Below are positions 8,223-15,712 of a DNA stretch of 21,323 nt, in pieces. The stretch's first letter is position 1. Each line of letters opens with the position of its first letter. Source of the stretch: Pseudomonadota bacterium (GTDB taxonomy: Bacteria > Pseudomonadota > Gammaproteobacteria > Burkholderiales > Burkholderiaceae); the NCBI GenBank assembly GCA_023441105.1, contig JAEZQX010000339.1, positions 1 through 21,323 of the forward strand, read 5' to 3'. The notes beneath the pieces were generated by a model. The model ran no database searches. It saw only the letters and a list, made by a program, of their open reading frames with translations, and was not told the DNA's origin. A program made the translations under genes and the position numbers.

Positions 8223-8816
8223 ATGCAACCCGTCCATATTCCGAGCTCGGCAGGCCGGATCATTCCCTGGGGCAACGGGCTCGGCACCAGCAGGGAGATC
8301 ATCCTCGAGCGGTCGCCCTTGTCACCGGCGCCGGATGGCCTGCTGTGGCGCCTCGCCACCACGAGGATCGACAGCGACTGTCCTTTCTCCCTCTACCCGG
8401 ACCAGGACCGGACCATCGTCCTCCTGGATGGGCAGGGCTTCGAATTGATTCACGACGCGAGGCCGCCGCAGAAGGTCACGCAGCGCTTCGATGCCCTGAG
8501 CTTCGGCGGCGATTGGGGCACCCGTTGCCGACTGCTGAATGGAGCTGTGCGGGTGCTCAATGTCATGAGCGCGCGCGGTCATGTCGCGAGCTCGCTGCGG
8601 ACTGTTGCGCTGGCTCAGGCATCGGCGCAGCGCATCGGCCCGCATGACCGGGCCATGCACGTGCTTCAGGGAAGCACCCTGGTCCGGTTTCCGGACCAGC
8701 GGCAATTTCTCCTGCAAGACGAGGATACGCTTCGACTGGAGTTCGACACGCCGGTCGATCTGACGATCGAACCGCTCCAAATGTCTGCGACCTTCCTGAT
8801 TCTGGAGATACGCTGA
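8223..8816 (+). CDS. HutD/Ves-family protein
   Basis: This 197-residue protein matches the HutD pattern: PWGNGLGTSREI at 15-26, LLWRLATTRIDSDCPFSLYPDQDRTIVLLDG, then a FGGDWGTRCRLLNGAVRVLNVMSARG segment in place of the usual DFNxM. HutD proteins have a double cupin fold and, in Pseudomonas, limit expression or flux of histidine utilisation, apparently by binding a pathway metabolite; E. coli Ves is a relative. No hut genes are present here. The ATG at 8223 lies 13 bases after the ArgE-like stop, with AGGG a few bases upstream. Its TGA shares one base with the ATG of the next gene, so all three are probably co-transcribed and translationally coupled. Confidence 0.85.
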   Translation: MQPVHIPSSAGRIIPWGNGLGTSREIILERSPLSPAPDGLLWRLATTRIDSDCPFSLYPDQDRTIVLLDGQGFELIHDARPPQKVTQRFDALSFGGDWGTRCRLLNGAVRVLNVMSARGHVASSLRTVALAQASAQRIGPHDRAMHVLQGSTLVRFPDQRQFLLQDEDTLRLEFDTPVDLTIEPLQMSATFLILEIR

Positions 8817-9709
8817 TGCTCACGGATTGGAGTACCCGCGATATCGCGGTCCCGGGCGCCGTCATCCACGCCCGGATCAACGGCAACGGCCCGCCCCTGC
8901 TCCTGCTGCACGGCCACCCACAGACGCACCTGATGTGGCACCGGGTGGCCGGCGAGCTGGCGCGCGACTTCACCGTCATCGCCGCGGACCTGCGCGGCTA
9001 CGGCGACTCCTCGCGGCCCGAACCGGGGAAGGACAGCGCCGCCTATTCGAAGCGCGTCATGGCGGGCGACATGGTGGACCTGATGAGCCAGCTCGGGCAC
9101 GAGCGCTTCGCCATCGCCGCGCACGATCGCGGCGCGCGGGTGGCGCATCGCCTGGCGCTGGACCATCCGCGGCGCGTGCAGCGCCTGATGCTGCTGGACA
9201 TCGCGCCGACGCTCGCGATGTACGAGGGCACCACCGAGGCCTTCGCCCGCGCCTACTGGCACTGGTTCTTCCTCATCCAGCCGGCGCCGCTGCCGGAACG
9301 GCTGATCGATGCCGATCCGGCGGCCTACCTGCGCGACGTGATGGGCCGGCGTCATGCCGGGCTCGCGGCGTTCGCACCGCAGGCACTGGCGGAGTACCAG
9401 CGCTGCATCGCGCTGCCCGGCACGGCGGCGGCCATCTGCGGCGACTATCGGGCCTCCGCTGGCATCGACCTCGATCACGATCGCGCTGACCGCGCCGCCG
9501 GCCGCAAGCTGGCGATGCCGCTGCGGGTGCTGTGGGGCGCCCGGGGTGTCGTCGGCAGTTGCTTCGACGTGATGGCACTGTGGCGCGAAGCGGCGCTGGA
9601 CGTGACCGGCGCGCCCGTCGACTGCGGTCACTACATCGCGGAGGAGAACCCGCTGCAGCTGCTGGCCGAGATGCGCGGGTTCCTCGGCGGGGCCGCGGCG
9701 GGCGGCTAG
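8816..9709 (+). CDS. Alpha/beta hydrolase, fluoroacetate/haloacetate dehalogenase-like
   Basis: The 297-residue protein follows the haloacetate dehalogenase pattern: HGHPQTHLMW at 32-41 (oxyanion region), DLRGYGDSSRP at 58-68, HDRGAR at 103-108 with nucleophile Asp104, LDIAPT with acid Asp128, and CGHYIAEE with base His272. Arg105 and Arg108 match the two carboxylate-binding arginines of characterised fluoroacetate dehalogenases, and His149-Trp150 (YWHWFF) plus Tyr211 (GDYRA) match the His/Trp/Tyr fluoride pocket. The register of these positions is constant in each half relative to the Rhodopseudomonas enzyme (Asp110, Arg111, Arg114, Asp134, His155, Trp156, Tyr219, His280, recalled). It would hydrolyse a haloacetate to glycolate in the cytoplasm; epoxide or ester substrates are alternatives. 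It overlaps the HutD gene by one base. Confidence 0.85.
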   Translation: MLTDWSTRDIAVPGAVIHARINGNGPPLLLLHGHPQTHLMWHRVAGELARDFTVIAADLRGYGDSSRPEPGKDSAAYSKRVMAGDMVDLMSQLGHERFAIAAHDRGARVAHRLALDHPRRVQRLMLLDIAPTLAMYEGTTEAFARAYWHWFFLIQPAPLPERLIDADPAAYLRDVMGRRHAGLAAFAPQALAEYQRCIALPGTAAAICGDYRASAGIDLDHDRADRAAGRKLAMPLRVLWGARGVVGSCFDVMALWREAALDVTGAPVDCGHYIAEENPLQLLAEMRGFLGGAAAGG

Positions 9710-9791
9710 CAGCACGTCATTTGGCCAAGGCAGCAATCGCCGGTAAGCTGGACGTCCCGAACCGATCCGTGCCCGTGGCGCGGCGAGCATC

Positions 9792-10622
9792 ATGGCAAGC
9801 ACACCCGCTCATCCGGTGCCCCAGGCGCCTGCGACGCAAACCGGCCAGGCCGAGGAACCGGGCCCGCCGCTGCTGACCGTGGCCGACGCGGTTGCCACGA
9901 TCACGCTCAACCGGCCGCAGCATCGCAACCGGCTGCACAACGAGGACTTGCGGCTGCTGCTGGAGCATTTCGCCCGCATCGATGGCGACCGGTCGATCCG
10001 CGCGATGGTGCTGACCGGCCGCGTGCTGCCGCCGAAACCGGTCTTCTGCGCGGGCTACCACATCGGCGAGTTCGGCGGCGCGCGCGAGCCCGAGGTCTCG
10101 TTCGAAGCGGTGGCCCAGGCGCTCGAGCAGCTGCGCCCGATCACCATCTGCGCGTTGCCGGGCAGCGTCTACGGCGGTGCCACCGACCTCGCCCTCGCCT
10201 GCGACTTCCGCCTTGGCGTGCAGGGTATGGAAATGCACATGCCAGCCGGCGCGCTGGGCCTGCACTACTACCCGAGCGGCATGCGCCGCTATGTCTCGCG
10301 AATGGGACTGGCCGCCGCCAAGAAGGCGTTCCTGACCGCGCTGCCGCTGTCCGCCGAGGATCTCCTCGCCGTCGGCTACCTGGACGAGCTCTGGCCGCCC
10401 GACGAGCTGGCGAGCGAAACCGTTGCGCTTTGCGCCAGGATTTGCGCGCTGGCGCCGCTGGCGATCGAGGAGATGAAGCGCTCGCTCAACGAGATCGCCC
10501 GCGGCGACTACGACGAAGCCCGGTTGCGGCAACGCGAGCGAAACTCGAAGACGACGGCGGATTTCGCCGAAGGCCGGGCCGCCTTCCTCGAGCGGCGGCC
10601 TGCCCGGTTCCAGGGACGTTGA
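9792..10622 (+). CDS. Enoyl-CoA hydratase/isomerase (crotonase) family protein, atypical active site
   Basis: This 276-residue protein has a crotonase core after a Pro/Ala-rich N-terminal extension of about 25 residues. ATITLNRPQHRNRL, FCAGYHIGEFG at 85-95 and GSVYGGATDLALACDFRLG mark the two oxyanion-hole segments that hold the CoA thioester. In classical enoyl-CoA hydratase two glutamates add water. Here the first position is Asp132 (GGATDLA) and the second, normally the Glu of a QPE motif, is Ala152 in MPAGALGL. The protein is therefore unlikely to be a standard hydratase and may be an isomerase, decarboxylase, hydrolase or ligand-binding member. It starts 82 bases after the dehalogenase-like gene and ends 13 bases before the convergent molybdenum hydroxylase gene. 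The ATG at 9792 has only a weak ribosome site. Confidence 0.85.
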   Translation: MASTPAHPVPQAPATQTGQAEEPGPPLLTVADAVATITLNRPQHRNRLHNEDLRLLLEHFARIDGDRSIRAMVLTGRVLPPKPVFCAGYHIGEFGGAREPEVSFEAVAQALEQLRPITICALPGSVYGGATDLALACDFRLGVQGMEMHMPAGALGLHYYPSGMRRYVSRMGLAAAKKAFLTALPLSAEDLLAVGYLDELWPPDELASETVALCARICALAPLAIEEMKRSLNEIARGDYDEARLRQRERNSKTTADFAEGRAAFLERRPARFQGR

Positions 10623-10635
10623 AGAGGACGGCGCG

Positions 10636-12954
10636 TCAGATCGACTTCATCGCCTCGCGCACCTTATGGGGCGTGAAAGGTACCGAACGCAGGCGGATGC
10701 CGGTCGCGTCGAACACCGCGTTGGCGATGGCCGACGGTACGACTGCGGCGGTCGGCTCGCCGGCGCCCCACGGCTTCTCGCCGGGCCGGTCGATGAGGTC
10801 GATCGCGATGGCGGGCACTTCCGGGAAGCGGATGGTGCGGTAGCTTTCCCAGTCCCTGCTGGTGACGGTGGAGCGGTCGAACAGGATCTCCTCGAACAGC
10901 GTGCGGCCCACCGTCTGCACCACGTTGCCTTCGATCTGGTTCCTCAAGCCGTCGGGGTTGATGATCTGTCCGCAATCGTGGGCCACGTAGCAGCGCTCGA
11001 CCTTGACCTCGCCGCTGCGGCGATCGACTGCCACATCCGCCACCATGGCCACGTAGGTCCTGACCAGCTCGTACTTGGTGTAGGAGACGCCGCGTCCACG
11101 CACCACGTCGCCCGCTTCCCGGGAGCCGGCGCGCGGCGCCCAGTTGGCCAGCTTCGCGAGCCGCTCGAGCACTTCCCGGCCGCGGGCATCGGTGAGGTTG
11201 CGCAGCCGGAACTCGATCGGATCGACCCCGGCCGCATCGGCCAGCTCATCCAGGAAGCTCTCGTTGGCGAAGGTGTTCTGCATGCGCCCGGGGGTGCGGA
11301 TCCACGACGGCCGGAACGGCGTCTCCGCCAGCCACTTCGCCGAGCAGCGAATGTTCGGAACGGCATACGGGATGGCCAGCGACGCATGGATGTTGCCCGG
11401 ATGGGCCTCGTCCTTCGGCAAGGCTGCGAGGTCCGCCGCCACCAGCGTCACCGCGATCTCCTTCGGCCGGTCAGGGATGAAGACCTCCGACTGCCAGGCG
11501 GTGATCACGCCCCGGTCATCGAGCGCCCCCTTGTGGTCGAGCAGGGTGGGCGGTCCCTTCGGATCCCAGCCATGCTCGTCCTCGCGCATCCACTGCACGC
11601 GCACCGGCAGGCCTACTTCCCTGGCGATCAGCGCGGCGTCCGCGGCCGCGTCCTCGTGGCCGTTGCGCCCGTAGCAGCCCGAGCCCTCGAGGTAGATGCA
11701 GTGGACATCGTCGATCTTCAGCGACAGCATGTTGGCCAGTTGCTTGCGCAGCAGGTGGGTGGCCTGCGAAGCCGACCAGCAGGTGAGCTTGCCGTCTTCG
11801 TAGGCGGCGACGGCGCAGGACGGACCCAGCGAGCCATGGGTCTGCACCGGGAAATCGTAGCTCGCCGCGAAGGCCTTCGCGCCGCCGGCAGCCAGCGCCG
11901 GCGCCGGGTCGCCGACGCCCTGGAACTGCTCGGTCTTGTTGACCTTCACCGACCGCACCCACTCCCACAGTTTCGCCTGCTCCGGCAACCCGCTCCAGTC
12001 GCTCCACTTGGTCGCCAGCGCGCGCGCCGCGCGTATCGCGCCCCATTCGGTGCGCGAAAGGACCGCGAGGAAATCGCCCTTGCGCACGACGCCCACGTAG
12101 TCCGGCATCTTGTGGCAGTCCCAGTCGTTGTAGGAGAGGAGCTTGGCCTTCATCGCCGGCGGCCGCATCACCCGCGCATGCAGCATGCCGTCGAGCTTGA
12201 AGTCCTGCATGTAGGTGAAGCGGCCGGTCACCTTGTCGGGAATGTCCAGGCGCGCAACCGACTTGCCGACGATGGTGTACTCCGCCGGCGGCTTGAGCGG
12301 CGCCTTGGCGTCGAGCGCCAGCTCCAGGCGCTTGCCGCCGAGGATCTCGGCGTAGCTCACGCGCGCAGCCGGCGCGCTGCCACCTGGGCCTGCCGATGGC
12401 GCGATCACCCCGTCGACGGCCTTCAGCAACGCCCGGTCGAGCCCCAGCCGGCCGGCCGCCTGGTCGAGCAGGGCCTCGCGGGCGGTGGCCGCCGCCTGCC
12501 GGATCTGCATCCCGCCCACCTGTATGGAAAGGCTGCCGAAGGTCACGCCCTGGTCGGGTGTCAGCGCGGTATCGCCCTGGATCACGGTGACCGCATCGAG
12601 AGGCACGCACAACTCCTCGGCGGCGATCTGGGCCATCGCGGTACGAATGCCGGTGCCGAGGTCGACCTTGCCGGAATAGACGGTGACCCTGCCCGCCTCG
12701 TCGATGGCGATGAAGCCGTCGACGCGATCTAGCGCCACCGTCTTGGGCGCCTGCGCCGGCATGGCGGCTGATTTGGCAGCGGCCGCAGCGCCTGCAGGGG
12801 CGCCGGCCGGCGCGGGTCCGGCACCGGCGGCCGGGTCGAGCGCGAAGGTCACCACCAGGGCCGCGCCGGTTCTCAGGAAGTCGCGCCGGGTCGACTGATG
12901 CGGCGCCGTCGACGCGGAGGAGGCATGGCGGTGCGGACGGGATGTCGTCGTCAT
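10636..12954 (-). CDS. Molybdopterin-binding large subunit, isoquinoline 1-oxidoreductase-type (IorB-like), Tat-exported
   Basis: This 772-residue protein begins with a twin-arginine signal: TRRDFLRTG at 22-30 and a hydrophobic stretch, then an Ala/Pro-rich linker to about residue 65. The body has features of the xanthine oxidase family large subunit: VDLGTGIRTAMAQIAAEEL, the QVGGMQIRQAA segment, SGCYGRNGHEDAAADAALIA, and GAGEPT near the C-terminus with catalytic Glu733. The enzymes hydroxylate N-heterocycles or oxidise aldehydes using molybdenum with water as oxygen source. The layout of two genes, a small 2Fe-2S protein followed by a Tat-exported large subunit with no FAD subunit, is that of IorAB, in which electrons go to a membrane acceptor such as cytochrome c. 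The ATG at 12954 has GAGGAG 6 bases upstream. The substrate is unknown. Confidence 0.9.
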   Translation of the reverse strand: MTTTSRPHRHASSASTAPHQSTRRDFLRTGAALVVTFALDPAAGAGPAPAGAPAGAAAAAKSAAMPAQAPKTVALDRVDGFIAIDEAGRVTVYSGKVDLGTGIRTAMAQIAAEELCVPLDAVTVIQGDTALTPDQGVTFGSLSIQVGGMQIRQAAATAREALLDQAAGRLGLDRALLKAVDGVIAPSAGPGGSAPAARVSYAEILGGKRLELALDAKAPLKPPAEYTIVGKSVARLDIPDKVTGRFTYMQDFKLDGMLHARVMRPPAMKAKLLSYNDWDCHKMPDYVGVVRKGDFLAVLSRTEWGAIRAARALATKWSDWSGLPEQAKLWEWVRSVKVNKTEQFQGVGDPAPALAAGGAKAFAASYDFPVQTHGSLGPSCAVAAYEDGKLTCWSASQATHLLRKQLANMLSLKIDDVHCIYLEGSGCYGRNGHEDAAADAALIAREVGLPVRVQWMREDEHGWDPKGPPTLLDHKGALDDRGVITAWQSEVFIPDRPKEIAVTLVAADLAALPKDEAHPGNIHASLAIPYAVPNIRCSAKWLAETPFRPSWIRTPGRMQNTFANESFLDELADAAGVDPIEFRLRNLTDARGREVLERLAKLANWAPRAGSREAGDVVRGRGVSYTKYELVRTYVAMVADVAVDRRSGEVKVERCYVAHDCGQIINPDGLRNQIEGNVVQTVGRTLFEEILFDRSTVTSRDWESYRTIRFPEVPAIAIDLIDRPGEKPWGAGEPTAAVVPSAIANAVFDATGIRLRSVPFTPHKVREAMKSI

Positions 12955-12964
12955 GGCAGCCTCC

Positions 12965-13429
12965 TCAGGCCTGGCCGGCACGCTTGACCGCGGCGATGAT
13001 CCGCGTGTGCGTGCCGCAGCGGCAGATGTTGTTCGCGAGCGCTTCCCGGATCTGGTCCTCGGCCGGGCGGGGGTTGGACTTCAGGAAGGCGGCGGCCTGC
13101 ATGATCATGCCGTTGATGCAGTAGCCGCATTGCACCGCCTGCTCGTCGATGAACGCCTGCTGCAGAGGATGCAGGCTGCCGTCGCTGCCGAGGCCTTCGA
13201 GCGTTGTGATGGCCTTGCCCTTGACCGAGCCGATCGGCGTGATGCAGGAGCGTACCGCCTTGCCGTCGACATGCACGGTGCAGGCACCGCATTGGCCGAG
13301 GCCGCAGCCGAAACGGGGGCCGTGGAGGTCGAGGTCGTTGCGAAGCGCGTAAAGCAGCGGCATCGCGTCGTCGTCCACCGCGAGGTCCACTGCGCGACCG
13401 TTGACCGTGAAAGCGATTGGCGTCGCCAT
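12965..13429 (-). CDS. 2Fe-2S small subunit of molybdenum hydroxylase (IorA-like)
   Basis: The 154-residue protein carries the two cluster-binding halves of the xanthine oxidase small subunit. The plant-ferredoxin-like half has the spaced cysteines of FGCGLGQCGACTVHVDGKAVRSC. The helical half has CGYC and, further on, CRCGTHTRI. It passes electrons from the molybdenum site of the large subunit, whose gene starts 10 bases downstream; the pair is co-transcribed. Two adjacent ATGs (13432 and 13429) follow a GGGAG. The second is chosen because it is 7 bases from the site; the first would add one Met. It has no export signal of its own, so it is expected to be carried across the membrane folded with the Tat-tagged large subunit. 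Confidence 0.93.
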   Translation of the reverse strand: MATPIAFTVNGRAVDLAVDDDAMPLLYALRNDLDLHGPRFGCGLGQCGACTVHVDGKAVRSCITPIGSVKGKAITTLEGLGSDGSLHPLQQAFIDEQAVQCGYCINGMIMQAAAFLKSNPRPAEDQIREALANNICRCGTHTRIIAAVKRAGQA

Positions 13430-13448
13430 CATCTGTCTCCCGTTGTGG

Positions 13449-14663
13449 TTATGCGGCCATCGTACTCTCCGGGCGGCAGTCGCGGAAGAAGGCGCGGATC
13501 TCGGCGACCAGCGCCTCCGGCTGCTCCAGGGCGGCGAAGTGCCCGCCCCGCGGCATCGTCGACCAGCGCCGGATGTCGGGATAAACCTTCTGCGCGAGCG
13601 ACCGGGGTGGGCGCAGGATTTCGTGCGGAAACTCGGCATAGCCGGTGGGCACCTGCACCTGCTCGCCTGCCGGGATCGGCCACGGCCCGTGGGCCCGGGC
13701 GTAGTAGGGCCAGAACGACGAACCGATCGCGCCGGTGAACCAGTACAACGAGATGTTGGCGAGCAGCTCGTCGAGCGAAAAGACCGCTTCGACGTCGCCG
13801 TTGCAGTCCGACCAGGTGCGAAACTTCTCGACGATCCAGGCGGCAAGCCCGGCCGGCGAATCGGTCAGGCCGTAGGCAAGGGTCTGCGGCCTGGTGCCCT
13901 GGATTGCGATGTAGCCGCTCTCCTCCTTGAGCCAATGCTGCAGCTCGCGCCGGTAGCGCGCCTGCTCCGGATCGCGATCGTCGGCATCGGCCGTCTCGCG
14001 CCGCAACGGCATCATGTTCAGGTGGATCCCGACGACGCGCTCCGGATAGGCGTAGCCGAGGCGCGAGCTGACGAACGAGCCCCAGTCGCCGCCCTGCGCG
14101 CCGAAGCGGCCGTAGCCGAGCACGTCGGACATGAGCGAGGCGAAGCAATCGGCGATCTGCTCGACCGAGAAGCGCGGCTGCCCGGGCACGAAGGACAGCC
14201 CGTAGCCTGGCAACGACGGCGCAACCACGGTGAAGGCGTCGGCCGGGTCGCCGCCGAAGCGCGCCGGATCGGTGAGGCGGGGGATGATCTCGAGGAACTC
14301 GAACACCGATCCGGGCCAGCCGTGCGACAGCAGCAGAGGCAGCGGCGCCCGGCCATCCGGCGGAACCACGCCCTGCACATGGATGAAATGCAGGTCGATG
14401 CCCGCCAATGACACCCGATACTGCGGAAACGCGTTCAGTCGCGCTTCCTGGGCGCGCCAGTCGAAGCCCGATCCCCAGTGCGCCACCAGCCGCCGCATGA
14501 AGTCGATGTCGGAGCCCGTGTGCCACGGCTCGCCCGGCGGCTGGTCGGGCCAGCGGGTGCGCAGCAGCCGCTTCCGGAGGTCGGTCAGGTCATCGTCCGG
14601 GATCCGGAGGGCAAATGACTGGGGGACGGGCGCGCCCTTTGCAGGTGCAAATTTGTCTTTCAC
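13449..14663 (-). CDS. Epoxide hydrolase (alpha/beta hydrolase with EHN N-terminal domain)
   Basis: This 404-residue protein opens with an epoxide hydrolase N-terminal domain (IPDDDLTDLRKRLLRTRWPDQP, about residues 21-42; DIDFMRRLVAHWGSGFDWRAQE). The hydrolase core has the oxyanion motif HGWPGS at 114-119, LPGYGLSF at 151-158, the nucleophile elbow GGDWGS with Asp193, and the catalytic His near 375 in PRGGHFAALEQP. This is the architecture of microsomal-type epoxide hydrolases, which open epoxides to diols through an Asp ester. The start is uncertain: GTG at 14663 is chosen because GGAG lies 8 bases upstream and the product length fits; the longer in-frame ATG would add a non-conserved Arg/Pro-rich leader. 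Its stop lies 19 bases before the 2Fe-2S gene, making an apparent operon. Confidence 0.87.
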   Translation of the reverse strand: MKDKFAPAKGAPVPQSFALRIPDDDLTDLRKRLLRTRWPDQPPGEPWHTGSDIDFMRRLVAHWGSGFDWRAQEARLNAFPQYRVSLAGIDLHFIHVQGVVPPDGRAPLPLLLSHGWPGSVFEFLEIIPRLTDPARFGGDPADAFTVVAPSLPGYGLSFVPGQPRFSVEQIADCFASLMSDVLGYGRFGAQGGDWGSFVSSRLGYAYPERVVGIHLNMMPLRRETADADDRDPEQARYRRELQHWLKEESGYIAIQGTRPQTLAYGLTDSPAGLAAWIVEKFRTWSDCNGDVEAVFSLDELLANISLYWFTGAIGSSFWPYYARAHGPWPIPAGEQVQVPTGYAEFPHEILRPPRSLAQKVYPDIRRWSTMPRGGHFAALEQPEALVAEIRAFFRDCRPESTMAA

Positions 14664-14783
14664 GGTTAGCACTCCGGGAGCAGGATCGAGCCGGTGGGGC
14701 CGGTGCGATTCAAAGAGGTGCAGCCGCCTGGGCGGCCGGTCGATTCTGGTGCGCGGTTTAGAGTCGATACTCAACGCTCATTG

Positions 14784-14812
14784 TTGCGTCGCACCAAGCT
14801 TCTGGATACTAT
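14784..14812 (+). promoter_or_regulatory. Sigma70-like promoter of the small RNA
   Basis: TTGCGT at 14784-14789 and TACTAT at 14807-14812 are separated by exactly 17 bases. The -10 has the key T1, A2 and T6 bases and the -35 has TTG. Predicted transcription start is about 14818-14820, just before the CT-rich segment of the small RNA. No start codon follows, which supports a non-coding product. Confidence 0.6.
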
Positions 14813-14818
14813 GCATCT

Positions 14819-14881
14819 GTCTCCTCCACCTCCTCCTTTGGTGGATTAGCCCCGCGCCTAACCGCGCGGGGCTTTTTTCTT
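14819..14881 (+). ncRNA. Candidate small RNA (~60 nt) with anti-Shine-Dalgarno hairpin loop
   Basis: The segment sits alone on the plus strand between the 5' end of the epoxide hydrolase gene and the 3' end of the slipin gene, both on the minus strand. It has its own promoter (14784-14812) and intrinsic terminator (14848-14881). The 5' tail is CUCCUCC-rich. A hairpin pairs TCCACC (14825-14830) with GGTGGA (14840-14845); its loop holds CCTCCTTT at 14832-14839, identical to the 3' tail of 16S rRNA that pairs with Shine-Dalgarno sites. CCTCC occurs three times (14823, 14829, 14832). Such loops are known in regulatory RNAs that bind purine-rich ribosome sites. It resembles the betaproteobacterial toxic small RNA family I recall from Rfam, which I cannot verify here. 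An unlinked 3' fragment of a longer transcript is the alternative. Confidence 0.68.
14848..14881 (+). terminator. Strong Rho-independent terminator
   Basis: AGCCCCGCGC at 14848-14857 pairs perfectly with GCGCGGGGCT at 14864-14873 around the 6-base loop CTAACC, followed by a run of six T (14873-14878) and CTT. It is the strongest terminator in the window and points along the plus strand, where no protein gene precedes it. It also separates the small RNA from the convergent slipin gene. Confidence 0.92.
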
Positions 14882-14941
14882 GTGGGACGGATTTTTCCTG
14901 CCCCCGGGTTTTTCGGATTGGCCGGCCGTCTCCCGACCGGA

Positions 14942-15712
14942 TCAGGCGGGCGGCCGGGCGGTTTCCATCATCTTGGACAGGACCCCGGCCACATCGGTAG
15001 GAAAGGGGAAGACGATGGTCGAGCTGTTCTGGCTGCCGATCACCGCCAGCGTGCTGAGGTAGCGCAACTGCATGGCTTCCGGCCGCTGCGCCAGGATGCT
15101 GGCTGCCTCCACCAGCTTCTGCGCCGCCTGCGCCTCGCCTTCGGCGCCGATCACCTTGGCGCGCCGCTCGCGTTCCGCTTCCGCCTGGCGGGCGATCACC
15201 CGGATCATGCTCTCGTCGATATCGATGTGCTTGATCTCGACGTTGGCCACCTTGATGCCCCAGGCGTCCGTCTGCCGGTCGAGGATCTCCTGGATGTCGT
15301 TGTTGAGCTTGTCGCGCTCCGACAGCATCTCGTCCAGATCATGCTTGCCGAGCACCGATCGCAGCGTCGTCTGCGCCAGCTGGCTGGTGGCCTGGGCGAA
15401 GTTCTCCACCTGGATGACCGAGCGCTCGGGCGTCACGACCCGGAAGTAGATCACCGCATTGACCTTGACCGACACGTTGTCGCGCGAGATGACGTCCTGC
15501 GAGGGCACGTCCAGCACCAGGGTGCGCTGGTCCACACGGACCATCTGCTGGACGTAGGGGATCATCAGGATCAGCCCGGGTCCCTTGACGCCGGTGAACC
15601 TGCCGAGGGTGAACATCACGGCCCGCTCGTACTCGCGCAGGATGCGCACCGACATCGCCAGCAGGATGGCGAGCAGCACGATGATGGGAGCGAAGAAGAA
15701 GAGCGTGGTCAT
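14942..15712 (-). CDS. Slipin (stomatin-like SPFH/band 7 membrane protein)
   Basis: The 256-residue protein has one N-terminal membrane helix (about residues 4-22) and then a band 7 domain: [52 protein letters not shown], and [22 protein letters not shown] helical stretch ([26 protein letters not shown]) is likely a coiled coil for oligomer formation. The C-terminal [19 protein letters not shown] is conserved in slipins and is a known NfeD-protease cleavage region in archaeal relatives. Slipins form membrane rings that organise membrane domains and are partners of NfeD. Its ATG overlaps the NfeD stop (ATGA, 15709-15712), so translation is coupled. The ATG at 15712 follows a GGAGG-like purine stretch inside the upstream gene. 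Confidence 0.93.
   Translation of the reverse strand: MTTLFFFAPIIVLLAILLAMSVRILREYERAVMFTLGRFTGVKGPGLILMIPYVQQMVRVDQRTLVLDVPSQDVISRDNVSVKVNAVIYFRVVTPERSVIQVENFAQATSQLAQTTLRSVLGKHDLDEMLSERDKLNNDIQEILDRQTDAWGIKVANVEIKHIDIDESMIRVIARQAEAERERRAKVIGAEGEAQAAQKLVEAASILAQRPEAMQLRYLSTLAVIGSQNSSTIVFPFPTDVAGVLSKMMETARPPA

Noticed and set aside
10666..12732. 688-codon plus-strand open frame opposite the molybdenum hydroxylase
   Set aside because: Shadow of the minus-strand gene, which has a Tat signal, a good ribosome site and the GAGEP active site.
14638..14651. TTTGCA-GG-TGCAAA palindrome near the epoxide hydrolase start
   Set aside because: It lies inside the coding region if the GTG start at 14663 is right, is short, and has no second copy nearby; considered as an operator but unsupported.
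14664..14780. Promoter for the epoxide hydrolase operon on the minus strand
   Set aside because: A TTGAGT-like element is present but no -10 hexamer lies at proper spacing, so I do not call a site.
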